5,958 nt of DNA from JAJPJX01 sp964568355 (lineage in GTDB: Bacteria; Acidobacteriota; Terriglobia; Bryobacterales; Bryobacteraceae): assembly GCA_964568355.1 (NCBI GenBank), contig CAZMRK010000034.1, positions 1 through 5,958 on the forward strand. Direction: 5' to 3'. The position numbers and the translations under genes were made by a program. Below, piece by piece: positions 1-5,958 of the stretch. Below the pieces are notes generated by a model. That model saw nothing but the letters and a program-made list of their open reading frames with translations. It made no database searches and had not been told where the DNA came from. The stretch's first letter is position 1, and each line of letters starts with the position of its first letter.

Positions 1-1
1 G

Positions 2-505
2 CCGAAGCAGATGGCTGCGGCGGTTCGGGGCGCCGTCCGCGAGATTGATCCCAGGCAGCCGGTGACCACCGTGCAGCCAATGGAGCAATACGTGTCCAGC
101 GCGCTGGCCAAGCCGCGATGGTACGCCGTTCTCCTGGGCGCGTTCGCCTCTCTTGCCCTCCTGCTGGCCGCTATCGGATTGTACGGCCTGCTGGCCTACC
201 TGGTCAGCCGGCGCACGCACGAAATCGGCGTACGCATGGCGCTGGGGGCGGAACCGCGCGACGTGCTGCGAGCGACCTTTCGCGAGGGCGCTCGGTTGAC
301 CGGAGCGGGACTGGCCCTGGGTCTCGTGTGTGCAATGATCCTCAGCCGTCTTGCTGCGAATCTCTACTACGGAGTGACTGCCGTGGATCTCCCCACTTAT
401 GCCGGCGTCGTAGCGCTGCTTGGTTGCGTTGCGGCAATCGCCACCTACATCCCGGCGCGCCGCGCCGCGCACGTCGACCCAATGGTAGCGCTGCGGTATG
501 AGTAG
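2..505 (+). CDS. ABC transporter permease, MacB/FtsX type (ADOP-like), C-terminal part only
   Basis: This is the last 167 residues of an inner-membrane permease. The frame is open to the left edge (reading PKQ before the Met at 11), so that Met is internal and the true start lies outside. Seen in the sequence: a tail of an extracytoplasmic domain (AVREIDPRQPV, then MEQYVSSALAKPRW), followed by three hydrophobic segments coded at about 119-205, 290-352 and 395-454. Between the first and second is the cytoplasmic motif RRTHEIGVRMALGA, the hallmark of FtsX-domain permeases, and the protein ends with the typical VDPMVALRYE. Family knowledge: MacB-like permeases pair with an ATPase and act in mechanotransmission or export; in Acidobacteria most are orphan duplicated permeases of about 800 residues (ADOP), often without an adjacent ATPase. 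The substrate cannot be told. The stop is TAG at 503-505, with no clear terminator hairpin after it. The family call is firm; the ADOP subgroup is inferred from the style of the C-terminus. Confidence 0.93.
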   Translation, partial: PKQMAAAVRGAVREIDPRQPVTTVQPMEQYVSSALAKPRWYAVLLGAFASLALLLAAIGLYGLLAYLVSRRTHEIGVRMALGAEPRDVLRATFREGARLTGAGLALGLVCAMILSRLAANLYYGVTAVDLPTYAGVVALLGCVAAIATYIPARRAAHVDPMVALRYE

Positions 506-559
506 CAAGGCATCGGCCGACTCACCTTGACATTCGGGACTAGCCGTTCGCTCTTTCCA

Positions 560-787
560 TCACGACCCGAACCGTCGCTCGGATCGGTGGTCCGGAGTCT
601 TTGGAGCACATGGCGGATGCGCTAATGCTTCACGCCCGAGACGCAACTTGATCAAGCGATAGTCGTCGTCTTGATTTAGCTCATACCGGTCCAGGCAAAA
701 AAATACGTCTCCGTATTGGGAACGGAGAAAAACGATGATGGCGACTGCTACGAATGGGGCACAAACGCAGATCAGGATCGCGATCAT
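560..787 (-). CDS. Possible small single-span membrane protein, hypothetical (doubtful)
   Basis: An ATG at 787-785 opens a 75-residue frame ending in TGA at 562-560. Its first 20 residues (MIAILICVCAPFVAVAIIVF) form a convincing hydrophobic span followed by Arg. A charged middle (DRYELNQDDDYRLIKLRLG) and a Pro/Arg-rich tail come next. This would be a single-pass membrane protein with its tail on one side. I do not recognise a family. Against it: no Shine-Dalgarno sequence precedes the ATG, the hairpin and T-run at 697-728 lie inside the frame and could end a minus-strand transcript there, and the tail has the look of random GC-rich translation. For it: it fills an otherwise empty, less GC-rich gap and does not collide with a well-supported gene. 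It could equally be a chance ORF. Confidence 0.25.
   Translation of the reverse strand: MIAILICVCAPFVAVAIIVFLRSQYGDVFFCLDRYELNQDDDYRLIKLRLGREALAHPPCAPKTPDHRSERRFGS
697..728 (-). terminator. Terminator-like hairpin(s) next to a T-run, minus strand
   Basis: Read on the minus strand, two stems overlap. The first pairs TCTCCGT (728-722) with ACGGAGA (714-708), 7 bp around a 7-base loop. The second pairs AATACG (717-712) with CGTATT (707-702), 6 bp closed by a GAGA loop of the GNRA type. The second stem runs straight into the T-run (complement of the seven A at 697-703, two of which are in the stem). The two stems share bases 708-714 and so exclude each other. The stem next to the T-run is short and half A/T, so a strong intrinsic terminator is doubtful. 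It would act only on a leftward transcript, for which the sole candidate is the weak ORF it lies in. Confidence 0.25.
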
Positions 788-840
788 ACGAACGCGATTC
801 TATCATCTGCGGCTTCTCCCCTACGCTGCATTTTCTCGGG

Positions 841-846
841 TATAGT
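841..846 (+). promoter_or_regulatory. Weak -10-like hexamer (TATAGT) ahead of the hydrolase
   Basis: TATAGT matches the sigma-70 -10 consensus at five of six positions and lies 13 bases before the ATG at 860. The region 16-18 bases upstream (about 817-824, C-rich) shows no -35 match, and there is no extended TGn element. If it is used, transcription would begin around 852-854 and the message would have a leader of only a few bases, which fits the absence of a Shine-Dalgarno sequence. A second near match, TATCAT at 801-806, also lacks a -35 partner. Confidence 0.2.
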
Positions 847-859
847 TTGTAGTTCACCC

Positions 860-2659
860 ATGCCCGCACAATCCGAACTACCCTTCATTCCATGCTTCCA
901 GCGCCCTGATTCGCTCGGCATGCCGGTCCCGGAGCAGGACGGCTACCGGCTCCAGATTGATATTCCGATTCCCATGCGCGACGGCACTCGCCTCGCGACG
1001 GACCTCTACCTGCCCGCCCAGCCCGGTGTCTATCCGGTGCTGTTGGAGCGATCGCCGTATGGGAAGCATGCCTCCGTCATGGTAAGCATCGGCGCGCCGC
1101 AATACCTGGCCCGCCACGGTTTCATCGTCGCCATTCAGGACACCCGCGGACGCTACGCCTCGGAGGGTAGCTGGTATCCCTTCCGCGATGAAGCCTGGGG
1201 AGCCAACCGCGACGGCTACGATACCGTCGAATGGCTGGCCGCGCAGCCCTTCTCCACCGGCAAGGTCGCCACCTTCGGGGGATCCTTCGCCGGATTCAAC
1301 CAGTACACGCTGGCCGGAGCCATGCCGCCGCATCTCGCCGCCACATTCCCGCGCGAGGCGCCCTCCAGTTTGCGCCGCGAATGGGTCTACCGGGGCGGCG
1401 CCCTGGAGTTCGGCTTCATCCTCGCCGGATGGGGTCGCCGCAACACCGAAGAGGCCTTGCGCAATCGCAGCGCGCAGTTCAATCTGCTCAGCGAGCGCGT
1501 CCGCATGGACCTTCCTTCTGCCTGGCCCCTACCCTCCCATCCCCTGCTCTCCGATCCCTATGAATGGATCCGCGACTACGTCGCTCGCCAGGACGACGAG
1601 GCCTACTGGTCCCAGTGGGACATCGCCCCGCACCACGCTTCCTTCGACCGTCCCAGCTACCACGTGGCCGCCTGGTTCGATATCTTTCTGGGTGGCTCGC
1701 TCCGCAACTTCATCGGCATGCGCGCCCAGGCCCGCACTCCCGAGATTCGTAAAGCTCACAAGCTGGTCATCGGACCCTGGCTGCATGGCCCCTTCTGCCA
1801 CCTCTCGCCGCAGGGCCACACGGCCGGCGAACTGGATTTCGGCCAGCAGGCGCGCTGGGATTACCCCGGCATGATGTGCCGCTGGTTCGAACACTGGCTG
1901 CAGGGGAAATCCAACGGCGTCACGGACGAGCCCGACGTGCGCTATTTCGTTCTCGGCTCAAATCAATGGAAGAGCGCGGACGACTGGCCGCCCCCCGGTG
2001 TCCGCTATCGCCATCTCTACCTCAACAACGACCGCACACTCGCCTGGGAGCCTCCCGCCTCCGCCCAGGCTGCCGCCTATCGCCACGATCCGGATCGCCC
2101 CGTGCGCTCCATCGGCGGCAATACGCTCTTCAGCGACTGGGTGAAGCAGAGCGGCCGGCTCGAGACCTTCGACGATTTCAATGCACAGGCCGGCCCGAGG
2201 GATCAGAGCCCGATCGCCGCCGACTGCCTCAGCTACACCACGCCGCCCCTGGAGCAGGATCTCGAAATCGCCGGCCCGGTCACCGCCCGTCTCTACGTCT
2301 CCTCCAGCGCCGTCGACACGGATTTCGTGGTGCGCCTCTGCGATGTCTATCCGGACGGCCGCTCCATCCTGCTCTGCGATGGCATCCAGCGAGCCCGCTA
2401 CCGCGAAAACGATTTCGCGCCGTCGCTCCTCGAACCCGGCCGGGTCTATCCAATTGACGTCGATCTGTGGGCCATCAGTAATCTTTTCCGCGCCGGCCAT
2501 CGCATCCAGGTGCTGATCAACAGCAGTTCTTTCCCACGTTACGATGTGAATCCCGGAACCGGAAAATCCGGCCTGCTCACGGCCGAAAAGGTGGTCGCGG
2601 AAAACCGGATCCATGCGGGAGGGTCTTATCCTTCCCACATCGTGCTTCCCTGTCAGTAG
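860..2659 (+). CDS. CocE/NonD-family serine hydrolase (X-Pro dipeptidyl-peptidase S15 superfamily)
   Basis: Complete enzyme of 599 residues that should hydrolyse an ester or amide bond; the family includes cocaine esterase CocE, alpha-amino-acid ester hydrolases and acylases, so the substrate is open. Seen, numbered from the ATG at 860: the entry motif IPMRDGTRLATDLYLP (about 37-52); RSPYGK with Tyr67 at the place of the CocE oxyanion-hole Tyr; QDTRGRYASEG (about 93-103); nucleophile elbow GGSFAG with Ser142; acid Asp274 in WFDIFLGGSLRNF; His309 in VIGPWLHGP. A C-terminal PepX_C jelly-roll (about 375-595) carries DTDFVVRLCDVYPDG and INSSSFPRYDVNPGTG. Length fits the family. No signal peptide is visible, so it is probably cytoplasmic. 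No Shine-Dalgarno precedes the ATG at 860 or the alternative at 920 (579 residues); 860 is preferred because it follows the -10-like hexamer, but 920 would also keep the whole domain. Phe143 replaces the Tyr usual after the nucleophile (GxSYxG). The stop TAG overlaps the end of the convergent receptor gene. Confidence 0.93.
   Translation: MPAQSELPFIPCFQRPDSLGMPVPEQDGYRLQIDIPIPMRDGTRLATDLYLPAQPGVYPVLLERSPYGKHASVMVSIGAPQYLARHGFIVAIQDTRGRYASEGSWYPFRDEAWGANRDGYDTVEWLAAQPFSTGKVATFGGSFAGFNQYTLAGAMPPHLAATFPREAPSSLRREWVYRGGALEFGFILAGWGRRNTEEALRNRSAQFNLLSERVRMDLPSAWPLPSHPLLSDPYEWIRDYVARQDDEAYWSQWDIAPHHASFDRPSYHVAAWFDIFLGGSLRNFIGMRAQARTPEIRKAHKLVIGPWLHGPFCHLSPQGHTAGELDFGQQARWDYPGMMCRWFEHWLQGKSNGVTDEPDVRYFVLGSNQWKSADDWPPPGVRYRHLYLNNDRTLAWEPPASAQAAAYRHDPDRPVRSIGGNTLFSDWVKQSGRLETFDDFNAQAGPRDQSPIAADCLSYTTPPLEQDLEIAGPVTARLYVSSSAVDTDFVVRLCDVYPDGRSILLCDGIQRARYRENDFAPSLLEPGRVYPIDVDLWAISNLFRAGHRIQVLINSSSFPRYDVNPGTGKSGLLTAEKVVAENRIHAGGSYPSHIVLPCQ
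2653..2659. other. Tail-to-tail overlap of two convergent stop regions
   Basis: The hydrolase stop TAG (2657-2659, plus) and the receptor stop TGA (2655-2653, minus) lie within the same seven bases. No hairpin followed by a T-run was seen just past either stop. A 5-bp CCGGA/TCCGG inverted repeat at 2559-2571 is inside the hydrolase coding sequence and lacks a T-run. Both transcripts must therefore end inside the opposite gene, by Rho or by polymerase collision. Confidence 0.9.
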
Positions 2660-5600
2660 ATCAGTTTCAAGCCGAACTGGATCTGCCGCGGGTTGATCAG
2701 GACCGAATTCACCGTGCCGTAGGTCGGTGACCCAAAACTGCTGTCCGGCCGCGCGAACCACGGATGGTTGAAGACGTTGAAAAACTCCGACCGGAACTGC
2801 AGGTTGACCCGGTCGCTGATAGCAGTATTTTTGAACAGTGAAAAATCGAAGTTCACTTCCTTGTCGCTGCGCGTGTTGGGCAGCGTGCGCGGAGCCGTGC
2901 CATAGGTATATGCCGGAACCGGAGCGAACGCGGCTGTATTGAACCAGCCGTAAAGCCGGTCCGCGATACCCGTGCTCGCGTTCGGATCACCCACGACCAT
3001 GGGGCGGCCCGGCACCACCGGATAGCCGCTCTGCAAGACCGTCAGACCATTGATCTGCCATCCCGAAATCAGCTTGCCCGCGACCCCCTGCGCCGCGCCC
3101 CCAATCGCTTTTCCCCGGCCGAACGGAAGCTCGTAATTGTAGCTGGCCACCAGGCGATGCGTGGAGTCGAAGTTCGCCAGCGCCTTATCGAGCCGCCGGT
3201 TGTAGTTGTCGTAGTACCCGCCCGATTGCCCTCCCGCCTCCAGCCAGCCCGTCACACTCTCGGTATCCGTGAGGGATTTACTGAGCGTATAGGCCGCCGT
3301 CAGCACCCCCGAACTGGAAAAGCGCTTCGTCACCTTCAACTGCATCGAATGATAGGTCGAATTGCCGATCGGCCATTGCGCCAGCGTGATGCCTTGAAAC
3401 TGCGGAAACGGCAGCAGCGTCTGCTGCAGCGGAATCGTACGGCCGCTCAGCGCGCCGGTGGTCACAAAACCGTAGAAGGGATTGGCCACCTGGTTGGTCA
3501 GCGCGACCCTCTGCGTCATCCAGATCGAATCCGGAATCTGGTTGATCCCCAGACTATGCGGCAGGTCCGTGCCTTTGCTGCCGGCATAGGCGATATCCAC
3601 GACCAGGCCGCCGAAATCGCGCTGGATATCGACGTTCCACTGCTGCATGTATCCGGGATGCGTACCGGCTCCATAGATTCCAAATCCCTGCCCGATCAGC
3701 GTATCGGCGCCGCCCGTCCGCCCCGGAATCGGCAGCAGGCCGTTCGGGAACGGATTGCTCAGGCGATCCGCCGGCGTGATGCCTCCATCGAGCGAACTGT
3801 TGAACGGCGTGCTCACCGAATACGCCGGATTGTTGCCGTTGCCGTTCGTTACCGAAAGATTGTTGGGCAGCCAGAAAATGCCGTAGCCGCCGCGGATCAC
3901 GGTCCGGTCGTTCAAACTATAGGCCAGGCCGAATCGCGGCGCAAACTCTTTATAGAAGGTCTTCGCCGGAGACCGGTCCCCCGGCGTCATGAACAACATG
4001 CCGCCGCGCAAGGGCAGCCCCGTGTATCGAGCCGCTTGTTCGGGAACCACGTCCGCATCGAACCTGGCGTAACTGTTGCGGCGCTCATTGAAGAACGGTT
4101 CCAGGTTGTAGCGTATGCCCAGGTTGAGCGTCAGCCTCTGGGTCACCCGCCAGTCGTCCTGGAAATACCATCCCGCATACCGGCTTTGGAGCGCCAGCCG
4201 CGCCACGGTCGTCGCCGATCCGCTCGCGGCATACCCCAACAGGAACGATGCCAGCGGCACCCCGGCCGTCAGCGACGAGTTCAGCGGATCCGCCTGCGTG
4301 AATCCCGCGTTGAAGGTGAAATCGCCGCTGGCGTTGTTGCTCTGCGTCCGGTTGAGCTGCAGCACGCGGTATAGCGCTCCGATCTTCATGTTGTGCGCGC
4401 CGCGGATCAGGCTGAGCGAACCCGCGAACGAGTAGTTGTTCTGAATGCCGAAGATGGTGCTGCCCGTAGAGGCGTTCACGTCCGAGATGCCGCCTACATG
4501 TATGTTCGGAATGTGCTTGAACAGCACCTGATTCGCAAAACTCTGCGGAAAGCCGAACTGCGTCAGATCGATCCCATAGCTGCCCGGGATCCGTTCGTCG
4601 CGAAACCGCAGGAAACCCGCGCGCAGGTCGAGGATCGTCCCCGGGTTGATCACCCAACTGTCGTTCAGGTTGACGTTCTGCGACCGCTCCGCACCCTCGG
4701 CGCCGTCATCGGCCGGAGTCGTCTTGTTCCCGAGAGGATCCCAAAAGGAGAGGCTCGGCTGAATGTACGTATAGGATCCCGACAGGCGGTGGTTGGCGGT
4801 AAAGCTGTGGTCGATCTTTCCCGTCACCGTGTCCTGATTGGTGGCTTGGTTCGAAGAGGTGCCGTAGTTGTTTACATTGGTGAACGCGGCGCCCGCGGTA
4901 TTCGCTGCCGGCCACAGATAGCGCACCAGGTTGGCCGCCACCGGGTCGATCCGGTTCGAGGGAATCACGTTGCCCGGAAAGGGATCCCGCACGTAGGAAT
5001 CGCCCACGCGGCGCGTCGTCGCCGGATCGTAGATCGCCCGCAGCGCTCCCGCCGCGGTCATCGTTCTCGAAAAATCGCCGCCCTGCTCCAGCGCCGTGGG
5101 GACCGTGGCGGTGTAAACCCGCCCCATATGCTGCCGGAAGCCTTCGTACAACGCAAAGAAGAAGGTCTTGTCCTTGCGGATCGGCCCGCCTGCCGAAGCC
5201 CCGAACTGGTTATAGCGCAGCACCGGTTTCGCCCGACCCGCCCGGTTCGTGAAAAAATCGGCGGCATCGAATTTATCGTTTCGCAGGAACTCGTAGATGC
5301 TCCCGTGCAGCGCATTGCTCCCGGATTTGAGGCTCAGGTTGAGGACGCCTCCCGCCGTGCGATCGAACTCGGCGGAGAAATTATTGGTCTGCACCTTGAA
5401 CTCCTGCGTCGCGTCCACCGCCGGCATCATAGCCACGCCGCCGATCGCCGACGTCGTCACCGGAAGACCATCTACCAGCACCTCATTGGCATTCGCCAGG
5501 CCGCCATTCGCCGAAAAGTTGCCCCATCCGGTGTAGTTGCCCGTCGCCGGATTCGAGCCAAAGGTACCCTGTGGGCGGACGCCGGCCGACAGCGCCGCCA

Positions 5601-5958
5601 GACCGATCGTATTGCGGCCATTCAGCGGCAGTTCCAGGATCTGCCGGTTTTCCACGATCTGTCCCAGGTCGGAGGTCTCTGCTTGCAGCGCCGGGGCCGC
5701 GCCGGTCACCTGCACCGATTCGCTCACCCCACCTACTTCCAGCGCGAAATCAACGCGCATGGTCTGGTTGACGTGCAGCTCGATTCCCGCACGGGAGGTC
5801 GTGCGGAACCCTTGTTTCGTCACGGCGATTTCGTACCGGCCGGGTTCGAGCAGCGGCACGGTGTACATCCCGGATTCGCCGGATAGCACGCTGCGCTTCT
5901 CGCCGGTTGCGACATTGGTTGCCGTGACCTCCGCGGTTGGGATCGAAGCCCCACTCGC
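2653..5958 (-). CDS. TonB-dependent outer-membrane receptor, Oar-like, with N-terminal carboxypeptidase-regulatory domain (5' end missing)
   Basis: The last 1101 residues of a large outer-membrane receptor; only the signal peptide and first few dozen residues should be missing. The frame stays open through the GTG at 5889 to the window edge, and the extra 23 residues (SIPTAEVTATNVATGEKRS among them) complete a CarboxypepD_reg-like beta-sandwich at about 1-85, continuing with SGMYTVPLLEPGRYEI. A linker with LPLNGRN (110-116) leads into the plug (about 115-245; NEVLVDGLPV, then TQEFKVQTNNFSAEF and GGVLNLSLKSGSN). The rest is the beta-barrel, with family signatures such as FDSTHRLVASYNYELPFGRG (about 930-950), SGWQINGLTVLQSGYP (about 965-980) and FFNVFNHPWF (1059-1068). 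The protein ends in IQFGLKLIY, an alternating strand with a terminal aromatic, as expected for BamA-dependent insertion. Such receptors import substrates, often glycans or peptides, powered by TonB-ExbBD; this one's ligand is unknown. No frameshift or internal stop is seen. It runs convergent to the hydrolase with a 7-base overlap. Confidence 0.96.
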   Translation of the reverse strand, partial: ASGASIPTAEVTATNVATGEKRSVLSGESGMYTVPLLEPGRYEIAVTKQGFRTTSRAGIELHVNQTMRVDFALEVGGVSESVQVTGAAPALQAETSDLGQIVENRQILELPLNGRNTIGLAALSAGVRPQGTFGSNPATGNYTGWGNFSANGGLANANEVLVDGLPVTTSAIGGVAMMPAVDATQEFKVQTNNFSAEFDRTAGGVLNLSLKSGSNALHGSIYEFLRNDKFDAADFFTNRAGRAKPVLRYNQFGASAGGPIRKDKTFFFALYEGFRQHMGRVYTATVPTALEQGGDFSRTMTAAGALRAIYDPATTRRVGDSYVRDPFPGNVIPSNRIDPVAANLVRYLWPAANTAGAAFTNVNNYGTSSNQATNQDTVTGKIDHSFTANHRLSGSYTYIQPSLSFWDPLGNKTTPADDGAEGAERSQNVNLNDSWVINPGTILDLRAGFLRFRDERIPGSYGIDLTQFGFPQSFANQVLFKHIPNIHVGGISDVNASTGSTIFGIQNNYSFAGSLSLIRGAHNMKIGALYRVLQLNRTQSNNASGDFTFNAGFTQADPLNSSLTAGVPLASFLLGYAASGSATTVARLALQSRYAGWYFQDDWRVTQRLTLNLGIRYNLEPFFNERRNSYARFDADVVPEQAARYTGLPLRGGMLFMTPGDRSPAKTFYKEFAPRFGLAYSLNDRTVIRGGYGIFWLPNNLSVTNGNGNNPAYSVSTPFNSSLDGGITPADRLSNPFPNGLLPIPGRTGGADTLIGQGFGIYGAGTHPGYMQQWNVDIQRDFGGLVVDIAYAGSKGTDLPHSLGINQIPDSIWMTQRVALTNQVANPFYGFVTTGALSGRTIPLQQTLLPFPQFQGITLAQWPIGNSTYHSMQLKVTKRFSSSGVLTAAYTLSKSLTDTESVTGWLEAGGQSGGYYDNYNRRLDKALANFDSTHRLVASYNYELPFGRGKAIGGAAQGVAGKLISGWQINGLTVLQSGYPVVPGRPMVVGDPNASTGIADRLYGWFNTAAFAPVPAYTYGTAPRTLPNTRSDKEVNFDFSLFKNTAISDRVNLQFRSEFFNVFNHPWFARPDSSFGSPTYGTVNSVLINPRQIQFGLKLIY

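Larger units (their letters stand above)
506..859. other. Intergenic gap of about 354 bases with no firmly supported gene
   Basis: This stretch lies between the permease stop and the preferred hydrolase start and is visibly richer in A/T than its neighbours. The hydrolase frame is open leftward to a TTG at 716, but the extra 48 residues are polar, irregular and outside the family domain, so I do not count them as coding. The gap contains a weak minus-strand ORF (560-787), hairpins beside a run of seven A (697-728), and two perfect 10-bp palindromes: CTTGATCAAG at 647-656 and GATCGCGATC at 776-785. A perfect -35-like TTGACA at 527-532 has no -10 partner at normal spacing. No tRNA, riboswitch or IS remnant was recognised. 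Confidence 0.7.

Noticed and set aside
527..532. Perfect TTGACA as a -35 box
   Set aside because: No TATAAT-like hexamer occurs 15-19 bases downstream, so it is not a promoter by sequence alone.
716..859. Extended hydrolase N-terminus from a TTG at 716
   Set aside because: The 48 extra residues are outside the family domain, show no signal peptide, and would start within the hairpin loop region with no ribosome binding site.
1188..1874. Plus-strand open frame in another phase within the hydrolase gene
   Set aside because: Ser/Pro/Arg/Thr-rich shadow of the hydrolase; the catalytic motifs all lie in the other phase.
2559..2571. CCGGA-AAA-TCCGG inverted repeat as a terminator for either convergent gene
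   Set aside because: Only 5 bp, lies inside hydrolase codons for the conserved GTGKSG stretch, and has no adjacent T-run on either strand.
1958..2761. Minus-strand open frame (267 codons) opposite the hydrolase C-terminus
   Set aside because: It crosses the ends of two well-supported genes and has no family features; it is a mirror of the hydrolase codon pattern.
3157..4374. Second long plus-strand open frame (405 codons) antisense to the receptor barrel
   Set aside because: Same Arg-rich, repeat-poor composition typical of the reverse complement of a GC-rich gene; no motif or ribosome binding site.
4393..5886. Long plus-strand open frame (497 codons) antisense to the receptor
   Set aside because: It is Arg/His/Val-rich with no recognisable domain and lies wholly opposite a gene with strong family signatures. 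GC-rich codon use keeps antisense frames open, which explains its length.

Overview
The window looks like chromosomal DNA from an Acidobacteriota bacterium, most likely of the Solibacter/Bryobacter kind. This is inferred from three things read together: high GC, a permease tail of the MacB/FtsX type that Acidobacteria carry in many copies (the ADOP family), and a large Oar-like TonB-dependent receptor with an N-terminal carboxypeptidase-regulatory domain, a family greatly expanded in that phylum. No rRNA, tRNA or marker gene is present, so the assignment rests on protein style only.

Layout. (1) Positions 2-505, plus strand: the C-terminal 167 residues of an ABC-transporter permease whose start lies left of the window. 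(2) Positions 506-859: a gap of about 354 bases, visibly more A/T-rich than the genes. It holds a doubtful 75-residue minus-strand membrane-peptide ORF, a pair of overlapping hairpins beside a T-run on the minus strand, two 10-bp palindromes and a weak -10-like hexamer ahead of the next gene. (3) Positions 860-2659, plus strand: a complete CocE/NonD-type (peptidase S15 superfamily) serine hydrolase of 599 residues with an identifiable catalytic triad. (4) Positions 2653-5958, minus strand: the last 1101 residues of a TonB-dependent outer-membrane receptor, running off the right edge. Its coding frame stays open to the last base of the window, so the GTG at 5889 is not its start.

The hydrolase and the receptor converge tail to tail and overlap by 7 bases, so they cannot share an operon. 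The permease and the hydrolase point the same way but are separated by the gap, and nothing shows co-transcription. A shared pathway (receptor imports a compound, hydrolase cleaves it) is possible but rests only on adjacency.

I found no mobile element, CRISPR array, RNA gene, tandem repeat or clearly new system. The window is mostly ordinary. The points most worth a second look are the competing hairpins in the gap, the overlapping convergent stops, and the start and substrate of the hydrolase.
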